NCBI RefSeq assembly: GCF_016919405.1
Contig: NZ_CP070353.1
Coordinates: forward strand, 1,922,001-1,986,000
DNA from: Ensifer sp. PDNC004
Lineage (GTDB): Bacteria; Pseudomonadota; Alphaproteobacteria; Rhizobiales; Rhizobiaceae
Direction: 5' to 3'
Length of the DNA: 64,000 nt
The notes under the pieces are model-generated. The model ran no database searches. It was not told the DNA's origin and saw only the letters and a list, made by a program, of their open reading frames with translations. The position numbers were made by a program, and so were the translations under genes. This document shows, one piece after another, positions 49,923 through 60,036 of the stretch. Within the stretch, counting starts at the first letter, position 1, and every line of letters starts with the position of its first letter.

Positions 49923-50693
49923 ATGTCAGAAGATCGCCAGAACGAAGAACACAAGAACCGGGTCCGCCTCGATCAGTTGCTGCTGAACTCGGGGCTCGTC
50001 GCAAGCCGCGCGCGCGCCCGTGACGCAATCCAGCGCGGGACCGTCAAGGTCGACGGCCGCACGGTCACCAAGGCAGCGTCCATGTTTGCCGAGACCGTGA
50101 CGATCACCATCGACGACCCGGCGCAGGACTACGTCTCGCGCGCCGCGCTGAAGCTGGTCGCGGCGCTCGATTATTTCGGGCTCGACCCCTCAGGCGAAAG
50201 CTGCGTCGATATCGGCGCCTCGACCGGTGGTTTCACGGAAGTGCTGTTGAAGCGCGGAGCCGAGCACGTGGTCGCGATCGACGTCGGCCATGGCCAGATC
50301 CATCCGCGCATCGAGGGCGACGAACGCGTCACCAGCATCGAGGGCCTCAACGCCCGCGCGATGACCGAGGAGGACATCGACGACCGCGACGTCACCTTCG
50401 TCGTCTCCGACGTCTCGTTCATTTCGCTCAAGCTCGCCCTGCCGCCGGCACTCGACATGGCCTTGCCGGGCGCGCACTGCATTCTGCTCGTAAAGCCGCA
50501 ATTCGAGGCAGGTCGCGATGCGATCAGCAAGGCGGGCCTGCTCAAGGATCCCGAGAGCGCGCCGGATGTTGCCGCCGAACTCGAGCGCTGGCTCGTCGAA
50601 GACATGGGCTGGCAGAGCCTCGGGCTCATCCCCTCGCCGATTGCCGGCGGCGACGGCAATGTCGAATTCCTGCTCGCGGGCAAGAAGCCATGA
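49923..50693 (+). CDS. tlyA: TlyA/hemolysin-A-like RNA 2'-O-methyltransferase
   Basis: 256-residue protein: an S4 RNA-binding domain (about 14-75, VRLDQLLLNSGLVASRARAR) and a FtsJ-like SAM methyltransferase domain with the SAM motif CVDIGASTGGFTEVLL (about 92-107). Mycobacterial TlyA methylates ribose in 16S and 23S rRNA; older names call it hemolysin. Start at 49923 (MSEDRQNEEHK) is chosen; an in-frame start at 49878 adds 15 residues. Its stop overlaps the next methyltransferase gene (ATGA). Confidence 0.92.
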   Translation: MSEDRQNEEHKNRVRLDQLLLNSGLVASRARARDAIQRGTVKVDGRTVTKAASMFAETVTITIDDPAQDYVSRAALKLVAALDYFGLDPSGESCVDIGASTGGFTEVLLKRGAEHVVAIDVGHGQIHPRIEGDERVTSIEGLNARAMTEEDIDDRDVTFVVSDVSFISLKLALPPALDMALPGAHCILLVKPQFEAGRDAISKAGLLKDPESAPDVAAELERWLVEDMGWQSLGLIPSPIAGGDGNVEFLLAGKKP

Positions 50694-51940
50694 CCACCGA
50701 AGCCGTCACCGTCAAACGGTTGGGCGCCCAAGGCGACGGCATTGCCGACGGTCCGGACGGACCGATCTATGCGCCCTTCACGCTGCCTGGCGAAAGCGTC
50801 GCGCTCGCCGTCAACAGATCGCACGGCACGCTGATCTCGGTGAGAGAAGCCTCGCCCGAACGTGTCGAGCCGCACTGTCGGCACTTCGGGCCGGATGGCG
50901 TCAATGGCACATGCGGCGGCTGCACGATGCAGCATGCCTCGGACACGCTCTACCACGGTTTCAAGCGCGATCTGGTGATCGCCGCCCTGAAGTCGAAAGG
51001 CCTGACGCCCGAGGTTGCGCCGCTCATCACCGCCGAGCCGGGCCAGCGCCGGCGTGCGGTTTTCACGGCGCGCAAGACCGAGAAGGACCTGCTGCTCGGC
51101 TTCAACCAGGCGGAAAGCCACCACATCGTCGCGATTTCGGAATGTCCGATCGCGAGCCCGGGCATCGCCTCGAAGCTCGCAACCATCGCCAGGATCGGCA
51201 CTGCGATGGCGGTCAATGCCGAGCCCTTCCGCATCACCGTGCTCGAAACGCTCTCCGGGCTCGATCTCAACGTCGACGGCATCAAGAAGCTTGACGACAG
51301 CGTGCGCCGCCGCACGGTCGAAGCCGTGCTCGGCGAACGCGGCATCGCGCGCGTCAGCCTCAATGGCGAAATCATCGTCGAGCCGGTGAAGCCGGTCATC
51401 GATTTCGGCGGCGTTTCCGTTTCGCCGCCGCCCGGCAGTTTCACGCAGGCGACGGCACAAGCCGAAGAAGCGATGGCGAAGCTGGTGCTCGACCATCTCG
51501 GCAAGTCCAAGCGCGTCGCAGACCTCTTTGCCGGCTGCGGCACCTTCGCGCTGCGCATCGCCCGCAAGGCACGCGTCCATGCGGTCGAAGGCGAGGACAA
51601 GGCGCTGAAGGCGCTCGACGTGGCCGCCCGCAATACGCAAGGGCTGAAGCCGGTGACGGTCGAGAAGCGTGACCTCTTCCGCCGCCCGGTCATGGCGCAG
51701 GAACTGAAGGTGTTTGATGCCATTGTCTTCGACCCGCCACGGGCCGGCGCGGAAACGCAGTGTCACGAGATCGCCCGCTCCGGTGTCAAGAAGGTCGTCG
51801 CCGTTTCCTGCAACCCAGTGACGCTCGCGCGCGACCTCTCGATCCTGACGGCCGCCGGCTACCGCATCACCTCGGTGACGCCGATCGACCAGTTTCTCTG
51901 GTCGTCTCATGTCGAGGCGGTGGTGACGCTGGAGAAGTGA
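50690..51940 (+). CDS. TrmA/RumA-family RNA (uracil-5-)methyltransferase with Fe-S cluster
   Basis: 416-residue SAM-dependent methyltransferase of the RlmC/RlmD/TrmA family. An N-terminal TRAM-like region precedes four cluster cysteines: C in EPHCRHFG, two in CGGCTMQH (about 70-74) and one in SECPI (about 150). The SAM motif is ADLFAGCGTFALR (about 278-290) and the catalytic cysteine is in VAVSCNPVTLARDL (about 370). The glutamate base and DPPRAG motif are present. It methylates a uridine in rRNA or tRNA; which one is not evident. Translation is coupled to the tlyA-like gene. Confidence 0.92.
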   Translation: MTTEAVTVKRLGAQGDGIADGPDGPIYAPFTLPGESVALAVNRSHGTLISVREASPERVEPHCRHFGPDGVNGTCGGCTMQHASDTLYHGFKRDLVIAALKSKGLTPEVAPLITAEPGQRRRAVFTARKTEKDLLLGFNQAESHHIVAISECPIASPGIASKLATIARIGTAMAVNAEPFRITVLETLSGLDLNVDGIKKLDDSVRRRTVEAVLGERGIARVSLNGEIIVEPVKPVIDFGGVSVSPPPGSFTQATAQAEEAMAKLVLDHLGKSKRVADLFAGCGTFALRIARKARVHAVEGEDKALKALDVAARNTQGLKPVTVEKRDLFRRPVMAQELKVFDAIVFDPPRAGAETQCHEIARSGVKKVVAVSCNPVTLARDLSILTAAGYRITSVTPIDQFLWSSHVEAVVTLEK

Positions 51941-51941
51941 A

Positions 51942-51962
51942 CAGGCCCGGTTTCCGGGCCTG
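51942..51962 (+). terminator. Hairpin after the methyltransferase gene
   Basis: A perfect 9-bp GC stem (51942-51950 with 51954-51962) with TTT loop begins 2 bases after the stop. No T run follows, so termination is uncertain. Confidence 0.5.
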
Positions 51963-51994
51963 CCTGCTGTTCAGCTTTCCCAGACTATTCCGCT

Positions 51995-52094
51995 CCCTCC
52001 GTCATGCTCGGGCTTGACCCGAGCATCCATCTCCGAGCCTCGAACTCCATCGCACTGGCTCCTCGGGTCAAGCCCGAGGATGACAGGTGGAGGA
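51995..52094. repeat. RIME-like inverted-repeat element
   Basis: Left arm near 51995-52030 and right arm near 52053-52094 are inverted copies around CTCGGGCTTGACCCGAG, each arm itself an internal palindrome. This matches the general design of Rhizobium intergenic mosaic elements, which I recall as about 100-bp palindromic repeats; an exact family match was not tested. Confidence 0.75.
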
Positions 52095-52121
52095 GTCGGC
52101 GAACGAAGAAGAGGCGTACCA

Positions 52122-52155
52122 ATGACAAAGGCCCGGTTTCCCGGGCCTTTGTCAT
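52122..52155. terminator. Perfect 15-bp inverted repeat, likely bidirectional terminator
   Basis: Arms 52122-52136 and 52141-52155 are perfectly complementary with a TTTC loop. It lies between convergent genes, 85 bases past the chemoreceptor stop. The core (AAAGGCCCGG) is nearly the same as in the terminator at 54698-54723. Confidence 0.75.
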
Positions 52156-52240
52156 GTCAGGCTTGAAGCGCTTGCCATTTCGATTCACGGCAAGCGCCCT
52201 ATGACCTTGTTATTGCAGCGTTTTGACGATCCGCTCGCAC

Positions 52241-54445
52241 TCAGGCCGCGCGACGACGACCACCACCGCCCATCTGAACGTCACCCAGATTGAACTGCGC
52301 AAGCAATGCGTTGAGCGAGGCGGCTTCGGACGCCAGCCCATGGCTTGCCGCCGTCTGCTCCTCGACCATTGCCGCGTTCTGCTGGGTACCCTGGTCCATG
52401 GTGTTGACGGCCGTGTTGATCTCCTGAAGTCCGGTCGACTGTTCGCGCGTGGCGGTCACGATCGCGCTCACGTGCTTGTTGATCTCCTGCACTTCGGAAA
52501 CGATCGTCTGCAGCGCCTTGCCGGTATCGCCGACGAGCGTCACGCCGTTCCTGACCTGATTGCCCGAGGTGGTGATCAGCGCCTTGATTTCCTTGGCGGC
52601 ATTGGCCGAGCGCTGCGCGAGTTCACGCACTTCCTGGGCGACGACGGCAAAGCCCTTACCGGCTTCACCGGCACGGGCTGCCTCGACGCCGGCGTTCAGC
52701 GCAAGCAAGTTCGTCTGGAAGGCGATGTCATCGATGACGCCGATGATGTTGGAGATCTCGCCAGAGGACTTCTCGATCGCGTGCATCGCGTCTACGGCGT
52801 TCGCCACAACCTCGCCGGACTTCTCGGCACCGGCACGTGTGCGGGCGACGAGCGCGCCGACTTCCTCAGCCCGGCGGGCGGAGTCCTTGACGGTCGTGGT
52901 GATCTCTTCGAGCGCTGCGGCGGTCTCCTCGACCGACGCTGCCTGCTGTTCGGTGCGGCGGGCAAGATCGTCGGCCGCCGAGCGGATTTCCGTCGCGCCG
53001 GCGTCAATGCCGCGGGCGTTGGCGCCGACGGCGCAAAGCGTGTCGTGGAGCTTGGCGACCGAGTTGTTGAAGTCGGCTCTGAGACTGTCGAGGCGATCGG
53101 CGAAGGGGTCATAGATGCGGTAGGCAAGATCGCCTTCGGCCAGATGGCCAAGGCCCGTCGCAAGACCATTGACGGCCTGCTGGATTTCGGCCGCATCCCG
53201 CGCCTTCTGCGCTTCGCGTTCCAGACGCTCGCGCTCCGACAGCGAGCGGTTCGCATCCGCTTCGCTTTCGAGGTGCATCTTCGCGATCGTCGCATCACGC
53301 AGGACCCGCAGGGAGCGGGCGAGATCGCCGATCTCGTCCTTGCGCTCGGCCTCGGACAGGTCGACGTCGGTCTCGCCGGCCGCGATCTGGCCGGTGACGC
53401 CGATGACATTGGCGACGCGCTTGCGGAAGCGGCTTGCCAGCGTCCAGCCGACGATGATCATGATCGCGGCAGCAACGGCAATGACGGCGATCGAGATCAT
53501 CGCAAGCTGCGAAAGGCCGGCAAAGACCGTGGCTTCGGGAACCGAGACCACGACATACCATTCCGTGTCGGGCAACAGGTTCACCGGCACGGCGACGGCC
53601 AGATGCGCGCTGCCATCCGTGTGCTTCAGCGCGAAGGCCTGGCCGGTGTGGCTCAAGAGGTCTCCCCACCCCTCACCCACAAGCGGCGTGTCCTTCAGCA
53701 CCTTGCCGAGCACCTTGGCATCGGGGTGGCTGATGATGCTGCCGTCCTTGCTGAGCAGTGAGACGAATCCGGTGCCGAAGGGCTTCAGCTTGGCGAGTTC
53801 GGTCGACAGTTCGCCAAGCGCCATGTCGACGCCGACGACACCGATGAAGGCGCCGTCCTTCTTCAGCGGCACCATGATCGAGGTCATCAGCACGTCCTTG
53901 CCGTTGATCGGGTAGACATAGGGCTCGGTGACCATATCGAGGCCGGTCTTCTTCGGGATCTGGTAGTAGTCGCCGGGGCCCGGCTTGTCATAATCGGCCA
54001 GCGCCTCGTGGATCACCTTGTCGCCGGAGCGGGCGATATAGGGAACGAAGCGGCCGGTCGCATCGTGACCTGGCTTGCCGACGAACTCGGCGTCCTTGCC
54101 GTCGAAGGCGTTGGGCTCCCAGCCTGTGCTCATCCCCACGGCAAGCGGGTTATCGACGATCCAGCGTTTCATCAGGGTTTCGATTTCGGCGCGCGAGGGC
54201 TCGCCGGTGCCCTTCACCGCATAGAGAGCGGAGCGGATGTTGTTTGCGAGCGTCTTTGCCTCGGCAAACTTCGTCTCGACGCTGCGCGCGCTTGCGGATG
54301 CGGCATTGGTCATCTCGGCGATGCTGCGCTCACGCAATTGCTGATAGGAGAGCCAGAAGACGACGGCGGCGGTGACCATCGAGGTCAGAAGGCCGGTCAT
54401 CACGATGGCGAACATATTTCTTGCCGTTGCAGTCTTTAGGATCAC
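52241..54445 (-). CDS. Methyl-accepting chemotaxis protein with dCache ligand domain (copy A)
   Basis: 734-residue chemoreceptor: helix 1 (about 10-32), periplasmic dCache_1-like domain (about 40-290, with [18 protein letters not shown] and [13 protein letters not shown] segments, shown in part), helix 2 (about 300-322), HAMP and a signalling domain (about 470-715). The C-terminus is GGGGRRRAA; no pentapeptide. The start appears to be GTG at 54445 with GGGGAG upstream. Its signalling domain is almost identical to that of the next receptor at both protein and DNA level. The ligand is unknown. Confidence 0.93.
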   Translation of the reverse strand: MILKTATARNMFAIVMTGLLTSMVTAAVVFWLSYQQLRERSIAEMTNAASASARSVETKFAEAKTLANNIRSALYAVKGTGEPSRAEIETLMKRWIVDNPLAVGMSTGWEPNAFDGKDAEFVGKPGHDATGRFVPYIARSGDKVIHEALADYDKPGPGDYYQIPKKTGLDMVTEPYVYPINGKDVLMTSIMVPLKKDGAFIGVVGVDMALGELSTELAKLKPFGTGFVSLLSKDGSIISHPDAKVLGKVLKDTPLVGEGWGDLLSHTGQAFALKHTDGSAHLAVAVPVNLLPDTEWYVVVSVPEATVFAGLSQLAMISIAVIAVAAAIMIIVGWTLASRFRKRVANVIGVTGQIAAGETDVDLSEAERKDEIGDLARSLRVLRDATIAKMHLESEADANRSLSERERLEREAQKARDAAEIQQAVNGLATGLGHLAEGDLAYRIYDPFADRLDSLRADFNNSVAKLHDTLCAVGANARGIDAGATEIRSAADDLARRTEQQAASVEETAAALEEITTTVKDSARRAEEVGALVARTRAGAEKSGEVVANAVDAMHAIEKSSGEISNIIGVIDDIAFQTNLLALNAGVEAARAGEAGKGFAVVAQEVRELAQRSANAAKEIKALITTSGNQVRNGVTLVGDTGKALQTIVSEVQEINKHVSAIVTATREQSTGLQEINTAVNTMDQGTQQNAAMVEEQTAASHGLASEAASLNALLAQFNLGDVQMGGGGRRRAA

Positions 54446-54745
54446 CGTATGTCTCCCCTCGCGCCTCCGCCATTGCGGTCGTGCGCGGCCAAATCATCGA
54501 TTGCGTGACGGGCACGCTGAGCATTGGGACAGATGTCTGGAGCACATCGCGATGATGAATGCTGGAGGCGACGTGCGGGCGAAGTCATTTCGCGGCGAAG
54601 AAACGGTATGCGCGACCGATTTATCAAAGCTTAAGAAACAAGGGGATGACTCGCGATCCTGCAGTGAAAAGCGAGAATCCTGATGCAGTGCGCAAAGAAA
54701 AGGCCCGGTCTCCCGGGCCTTTTAGCTGTCGAATGTCGGCGAAGA
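54446..54745. other. 300-base region between the two Cache chemoreceptor genes
   Basis: No gene is supported. It holds the promoter region of copy A (nearer 54446) and the terminator of copy B (54698-54723). The middle, about 54520-54690, shows no clear structure. Confidence 0.5.
54698..54723. terminator. Terminator of the second Cache chemoreceptor gene
   Basis: An 11-bp stem (54698-54708 with 54713-54723) with a TCTC loop. On the minus strand it ends in TTTTCTTT, 22 bases after the stop; it is T-rich on the plus side as well. Confidence 0.88.
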
Positions 54746-56845
54746 CTAGGCTGCGCGGCGGCGGTGGCTGGTCGCCGATGCGTATACGCTCTGCGTATCG
54801 CCAAGATTGAACTGGGCCAGCAGTGCGTTGAGCGAGGCGGCTTCGGACGCGAGACCATGGCTGGCGGCCGTCTGTTCCTCGACCATCGCCGCGTTCTGCT
54901 GCGTGCCCTGGTCCATAGTGTTGACGGCCGTGTTGATCTCCTGAAGTCCGGTCGACTGTTCGCGCGTGGCGGTCACGATCGCGCTCACGTGCTTGTTGAT
55001 CTCCTGCACTTCGGAAACGATCGTCTGCAACGCCTTGCCGGTATCGCCGACGAGCGTCACGCCGTTCCTGACCTGATTGCCCGAGGTGGTTATCAGCGCC
55101 TTGATTTCCTTGGCGGCATTGGCCGAGCGCTGCGCGAGTTCACGGACTTCCTGGGCGACGACGGCAAAGCCCTTACCGGCTTCCCCGGCACGGGCTGCCT
55201 CGACGCCGGCGTTCAGCGCAAGCAAGTTCGTCTGGAAGGCGATGTCATCGATGACGCCGATGATGTTGGAGATCTCGCCAGAGGACTTCTCGATCGCGTG
55301 CATCGCGTCTACGGCGTTCGCCACAACCTCGCCGGACTTCTCGGCACCGGCACGGGTGCGGGCGACGAGCGCGCCGACTTCCTCAGCCCGGCGGGCGGAG
55401 TCCTTGACGGTCGTGGTGATCTCTTCGAGCGCTGCGGCGGTCTCCTCGACCGAGGCTGCCTGCTGTTCGGTGCGGCGGGCAAGATCGTCGGCGGCCGAGC
55501 GGATTTCTGTCGCGCCGGCATCGATGCCGCGGGCGTTGGCGCCGACGGCGCAAAGCGTGTCGTGGAGCTTCGCGACCGAGTTATTGAAGTCGGCGCGCAG
55601 GCGATCGAGACGGTCGGCGAAGGGGTTGTCGATGCGGTAGGCGAGATCGCCTTCGGCAAGGCGGCCAAGGCCGGATGCGAGGCCATCGACGGCCTGCTGG
55701 ATCTCTGCCGCATCCCGCGCCTTCTGCGCCTCACGCTCAAGACGCTCGCGCTCCGACAGCGAGCGGTTCGCATCCGCTTCGCTCTCAAGGCGCGCACGCT
55801 CGACGGCGTTGGCCTTGAACACGGCGACGGCGGCGGCCATGGAGCCGATCTGGTCGGTCCGCTCTTCGCCGGGGATCTCGACGTTGTGGTTGCCCGAAGC
55901 GAGCTTTTCCATCGCGCCGGTCATGTCCGTGACGGGACGGATGACGAGGCGGTTGAGGAAGGTCGCGAGGAAGACGAGCATCACGCCGACCGCGAGGATC
56001 GTGGCGATGGTCGCGGCAATGCGGAACTGGTCGATCGCCGAATAGGCGGCATCGGCGTCGATGACGAAGCCGATATACCATTCGACCGAGGGCAGGCCCT
56101 GAACCGGAACGAAGCTCACCAGCATCGGCTTGCCGTCGAGCTCGGTGTTCATGATGCCGGTGCCGATTGCCGGCGTGTCGATCGGGAAGGCATCGGCAAG
56201 CGACTTGGTGACCAGCTTGGCATCGGGATGGACGAGGATCTGGCCGTCCTTGCTCGCGAGGAAGGCAAAGCCCTCGCCGCCGACGTCGACGCCCTTGATC
56301 ATGGTCACCAGGGTTTCGAGCGAGAAGTCGCTGGCGGCAACGCCATAGAGCTTGCCGTCGCGCTTGACCGGAACGGCCGCACTGATGATCAGAGCGCCGC
56401 TCGACGCGTCGACATAGGGTTCGGTCAGCACGCGAGCGTCAGCCTTGACGGCCTGCTGGTACCAGGGGCGCTGGCGCGGATCGTAGCCGGCCGGCATCGG
56501 ATTGTCGGGCCAGGTGATGAACTTGCCGCTTTCGTTGCCGACATAGGTCGACATGAATTCACTGGTGAGAACGTCGTTCTTCAGGATCGGCTGGACCCCA
56601 CCGTCATCCGCGACGTTGCCGGTGGCATCAGCCACCATCGCCGTCAGTGTGACGCGGCCGTTCAGCCACTTGGCGACGCTCTGCGCGGCCTGGGTGCCGG
56701 AGGAGGCAATGTTCTCCTCGACGGCATTGGTGGTCGTGTCGCGCTGCAGGCTGTCGATGTATACGGAAAAGCCGGCGAAGGCGCCGACGACGACACAGGA
56801 CGCGGCAACGAGGATGCGCGTCATGAGGTTCGATCGCTTGGACAA
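54746..56845 (-). CDS. Methyl-accepting chemotaxis protein with dCache ligand domain (copy B)
   Basis: 699-residue chemoreceptor: helix 1 (about 8-28), dCache_1-like domain (about 35-270, with the [20 protein letters not shown] pattern), helix 2 (about 280-302), HAMP and a signalling domain (about 435-680). The periplasmic domain differs strongly from copy A, while the stretch from about [11 protein letters not shown] to LLAQFNLGD is the same protein sequence. The start is TTG at 56845 with GGGAG upstream; ATG at 56824 is an alternative. The C-terminus (RRRAA) has no CheR-binding pentapeptide. Confidence 0.93.
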   Translation of the reverse strand: MSKRSNLMTRILVAASCVVVGAFAGFSVYIDSLQRDTTTNAVEENIASSGTQAAQSVAKWLNGRVTLTAMVADATGNVADDGGVQPILKNDVLTSEFMSTYVGNESGKFITWPDNPMPAGYDPRQRPWYQQAVKADARVLTEPYVDASSGALIISAAVPVKRDGKLYGVAASDFSLETLVTMIKGVDVGGEGFAFLASKDGQILVHPDAKLVTKSLADAFPIDTPAIGTGIMNTELDGKPMLVSFVPVQGLPSVEWYIGFVIDADAAYSAIDQFRIAATIATILAVGVMLVFLATFLNRLVIRPVTDMTGAMEKLASGNHNVEIPGEERTDQIGSMAAAVAVFKANAVERARLESEADANRSLSERERLEREAQKARDAAEIQQAVDGLASGLGRLAEGDLAYRIDNPFADRLDRLRADFNNSVAKLHDTLCAVGANARGIDAGATEIRSAADDLARRTEQQAASVEETAAALEEITTTVKDSARRAEEVGALVARTRAGAEKSGEVVANAVDAMHAIEKSSGEISNIIGVIDDIAFQTNLLALNAGVEAARAGEAGKGFAVVAQEVRELAQRSANAAKEIKALITTSGNQVRNGVTLVGDTGKALQTIVSEVQEINKHVSAIVTATREQSTGLQEINTAVNTMDQGTQQNAAMVEEQTAASHGLASEAASLNALLAQFNLGDTQSVYASATSHRRRAA

Positions 56846-57204
56846 GGTGGGCTCCCAATGGGTGCCGGCGGCGACCGCCGGACATGAGCTCTTGATGATT
56901 TTCGCGCAGCATCCATCGTCCGTCCGTGAAGACGGCGCGCAGAGGCTGACGGGAAAACGTTGAACATGCCAGAAGGCGGGGCCAGCCCTGCTTCATGCGG
57001 CTGGGGCCATCCCGAAAAGAGGATAGGCCTATCGCGCAGGACGCTAGCGACCGGTATTTAAGAAGAAATTAAAATTGATATATGCAAGTTCGCGATGGCG
57101 GCGGCAACGGGATCTTTACCGCCGGGCGGGTAGGAGCTTGCCCCCGAATGCAAAACGGGTGCACAGACGGCACCCGTCTCGTGCTTCACGAAATCCAAGC
57201 TGGA
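56846..57204. other. 359-base intergenic region upstream of chemoreceptor copy B
   Basis: No gene is supported. It contains the promoter region of copy B (minus strand), an AT-rich patch near 57050-57080 and the terminator of the crotonase gene at 57152-57177. Confidence 0.5.
57152..57177 (-). terminator. Terminator after the acyl-CoA dehydrogenase-crotonase unit
   Basis: An 8-bp stem (57155-57162 with 57170-57177) with a 7-base loop is followed on the minus strand by TTTT, 28 bases after the crotonase stop. Confidence 0.75.
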
Positions 57205-57957
57205 TTAGCGGCGCATGAAGGCCTCGAAGGCGGCGCGCGCTTCGGCGCTCTTCAACTGCGCTGCGAAGTGTTTTGCTTCCTCGTCGATGCGGGCCAGCAC
57301 GTCGCTGCGGTCGCCGCGCACGAGATCGCGGGCGATGCGAAGCGCCTCCGGCGGCTTCTTGGCGAGCCGGGCGGCGAGCGCCAGCGTTTCGCTCTCGACT
57401 GCATCCTGGCCGACGACCTTCCAGATCAGCCCGGCGTCGACGGCCTCGCGTGCGGTGAGCGGTTCACCGGCGGCAAGCAGGGCAAAGGCGCGCTGGTGGC
57501 CCATGATGCGCGGCGCGATCAGGCTGGAGGCCGCCTCCGGCACCAGCGCCAGGTCGACGAAGGGTGTCTTGAACAGCGAGCGCTCGGAGGCAACAGTCAG
57601 GTCGCAATGGAGATGGATCGTCGTGCCGATGCCGATCGCCAGACCATCGACGCCCGAAACGACAGGCTTGGTTGCGGTCGCGAGCGCCTTCAGGAATTCG
57701 ATTACTTCCATGCCCATAGAGCCGCCCATGGCGAAGGCCAGGAAGTCCGCCATGTCGTTGCCGGCGGAGAAGCAGCCATCCGTGCCGAGAAAGGCGGTGG
57801 CGCGCACGGCCGGGTCACTCGACGCAACCGTCAGCGCATTGGTCATCTTCGCGTACATCTCGCGCGTGATGGCGTTTTTCTTTTCCGGCCGGTTGAAGCG
57901 GATCACCTGGACGCCGGGGTGCGCTTCCGGCCGTTCGATGAGCACGTGGTCGGTCAT
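57205..57957 (-). CDS. Crotonase-family protein, enoyl-CoA isomerase-like
   Basis: 250-residue crotonase-fold protein. The CoA/oxyanion segment FSAGNDMADF is at about 63-72. In the usual hydratase the two glutamates lie in helix positions that read GIGTTIHLHCD and TPFVDLALVP here, so neither is present. A glutamate at 141 (PEAASS) matches the catalytic position of peroxisomal-type enoyl-CoA delta isomerases. It is therefore more likely an isomerase than a hydratase. Start at 57957 has AAAGGA upstream. It follows the acyl-CoA dehydrogenase by 11 bases. Confidence 0.83.
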   Translation of the reverse strand: MTDHVLIERPEAHPGVQVIRFNRPEKKNAITREMYAKMTNALTVASSDPAVRATAFLGTDGCFSAGNDMADFLAFAMGGSMGMEVIEFLKALATATKPVVSGVDGLAIGIGTTIHLHCDLTVASERSLFKTPFVDLALVPEAASSLIAPRIMGHQRAFALLAAGEPLTAREAVDAGLIWKVVGQDAVESETLALAARLAKKPPEALRIARDLVRGDRSDVLARIDEEAKHFAAQLKSAEARAAFEAFMRR

Positions 57958-57968
57958 GATGGGTCCTT

Positions 57969-59750
57969 TCAAGCCAGAACGGCGCGGGCGACGGCGAGGC
58001 TGTCGGCGCCGTTGACGACACGGTCCTTCAGCGCGGCAGTCTCGGCCAACAGGTTTTCAGCGGTGAAGCGGCAGAGTGCGATGCGCTGATCGTCCTTGCC
58101 ATCGCTCACTTCCGCCAGACCACCCTTTGCGAGATAGGCGCCGGTCAGCGCCAGGCCAAAGAGGCGCTGGTAGGCGGTGGCCCCGGCGAGCGCTTCTGCG
58201 AGTTTGCCGTCGGCAACCGCCGCAATCAGCCACTCGGTCGCAGCCGAAAGATCGTCCAGCGCCACATCGAGCCGGGCGGCCGTCTCGCCGAAACCGTCGC
58301 GGTTCGAGGCGCGAACGGCCGCTGCGATCTCGCGCAATTCGGCAATGAAGCCGCGCACGTGGCCACCATCGGAGAGCGGCAGCTTGCGGGTAACGAGGTC
58401 GATCGCCTGGATGCCGTTGGTACCCTCGTAGATCGGCGCGATGCGGGCGTCGCGCAGGTAGCGGGCGGCCCCGGTTTCTTCGATGAAGCCCATGCCGCCA
58501 TGGACCTGGATGCCGAGCGAGGCGACGTCGACGCCGGCATCGGTCGAGAAGGATTTGGCGATCGGCGTCAGCAGGCTGGAGCGCTCCTTCCAGAACTTCG
58601 CCTTCTCGCTTTCAGCCGTGTGCCCCATGTCGACGGCGTGGGCGCAGGCATAGGAGATTGCGCGGGAACCCTGCGTCAGCGCCTTCATCGTCAGCAGCAT
58701 GCGGGCGACATCCGGGTGCTCGATGATCGGGCTCATGCCCTGCCCCGTCCATCCGGGCGCCTTGCCCTGGGTGCGCTCCTTGGCAAAGGCGATCGCCTTT
58801 TGGGTCGCGGCATCGGCGATGGCCACACCCTGCATGCCGACCGCGAGACGGGCGTTGTTCATCATCGTGAACATGCAGGCGAGACCGCGGTTTTCCTCAC
58901 CGATCAGATAGCCGATCGCGCCCTTTTCAGCCCCGAACTTGCCGTCTCCGTAGATCATCGTGCAGGTCGGCGATCCATGGATGCCGAGCTTGTGTTCGAG
59001 CGAATGGCAGAAGAGATCGTTGCGTTCGCCGAGCGAACCGTCCGGATTGACGAGGAACTTCGGCACGAGGAAGAGCGAGATGCCGCGGGTTCCGGCCGGC
59101 GCATCGGGAAGCCGCGCCAGCACCAGATGGACGATGTTGTCGGTGAAATCGTGTTCGCCCCAGGTGATGAAGATCTTCTGGCCGAAGATGCGGTAGGTGC
59201 CGTCGTCGCGGCGCTCGGCGCGCGTCTTTAGCACACCGAGGTCGGAGCCGGCATGCGGCTCGGTCAGGTTCATCGTGCCGGTCCATTCGCCGGAAACCAT
59301 CTTCGGCAGATAGGTGGCCTTCAGTTGATCGGAGCCGTGTTTTTCCAGCGCCTCGACGGCGCCCATCGTGAGCGTCGGGCCAAGTGCGAAGGCCATGGAG
59401 CCGGCGTTCCACATTTCCATGGCGGCGACGTGCAGCATGTGCGGCAGGTTCTGGCCGCCGAAATCTTCCGGCGCGGTCAACCCGTTCCAGCCGCCGGCGA
59501 TCCAGTTGTGGTAGAGGTCGCGCCAGCCATCCGGGGTCTCGACCTTGCCTTCGACAAGACGCGAGCCCTGCTTGTCGCCGATGTCGCCAAGCGGCGCCAC
59601 CTCTTCCGTCGCGAACCGGCCGGCCTCGGAAAGAATAGCATCGACCAGGTCTTCGCCGAGATCGCCCAACGCGCCCGATTGCAGCGCATCGCCCATGCCT
59701 GCCACGTGCTTCAGCGTGAACGCGATCTCGTCGACGGGTGCCTTGTACAT
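57969..59750 (-). CDS. Acyl-CoA dehydrogenase, large (DmdC-like) type
   Basis: 593-residue flavoprotein, longer than standard acyl-CoA dehydrogenases (about 380) and like the DmdC/ACAD group with an extra C-terminal domain. Visible are the [16 protein letters not shown] opening, [13 protein letters not shown] and the [11 protein letters not shown] region, and the catalytic glutamate in [16 protein letters not shown] (about 430-446). DmdC acts on 3-methylmercaptopropionyl-CoA in DMSP breakdown, but many relatives use other acyl-CoAs. A GGGAGG site precedes the ATG. Partner crotonase is next. Confidence 0.9.
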   Translation of the reverse strand: MYKAPVDEIAFTLKHVAGMGDALQSGALGDLGEDLVDAILSEAGRFATEEVAPLGDIGDKQGSRLVEGKVETPDGWRDLYHNWIAGGWNGLTAPEDFGGQNLPHMLHVAAMEMWNAGSMAFALGPTLTMGAVEALEKHGSDQLKATYLPKMVSGEWTGTMNLTEPHAGSDLGVLKTRAERRDDGTYRIFGQKIFITWGEHDFTDNIVHLVLARLPDAPAGTRGISLFLVPKFLVNPDGSLGERNDLFCHSLEHKLGIHGSPTCTMIYGDGKFGAEKGAIGYLIGEENRGLACMFTMMNNARLAVGMQGVAIADAATQKAIAFAKERTQGKAPGWTGQGMSPIIEHPDVARMLLTMKALTQGSRAISYACAHAVDMGHTAESEKAKFWKERSSLLTPIAKSFSTDAGVDVASLGIQVHGGMGFIEETGAARYLRDARIAPIYEGTNGIQAIDLVTRKLPLSDGGHVRGFIAELREIAAAVRASNRDGFGETAARLDVALDDLSAATEWLIAAVADGKLAEALAGATAYQRLFGLALTGAYLAKGGLAEVSDGKDDQRIALCRFTAENLLAETAALKDRVVNGADSLAVARAVLA

Positions 59751-60036
59751 GATGATCCTCCCAGATAGCCAGGTCGCGCCGGGCGCTGCCTTGTGCGCCG
59801 AACACTATTGATTTTTACGTAAACGTCAACGTCAATTGCCGTGGGCATCCCGAGCATCGGGCTTCGGCCACCCGTAACAAAACTGTCATCAACGGCGCAT
59901 AGAAGCCAAGACAGACAGTGCCGCACGTTGTCGAAGACGCGGCGGTCACTGTAGCACTTTGAATGGCTGCATGTTCCGCCCTTCCATCGCCAGCCATGGA
60001 TCGGAACAGGTAGCCCACCCTGGACAAGGCGTTCAG

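Larger units (their letters stand above)
51941..52240. other. 300-base intergenic region made of stacked inverted repeats
   Basis: No gene is supported. Four structures fill it: a 9-bp hairpin at 51942-51962, an element of about 100 bases with long inverted arms at 51995-52094, a perfect 15-bp inverted repeat at 52122-52155, and a 9-bp hairpin at 52168-52197. The genes on both sides converge here. Confidence 0.8.
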
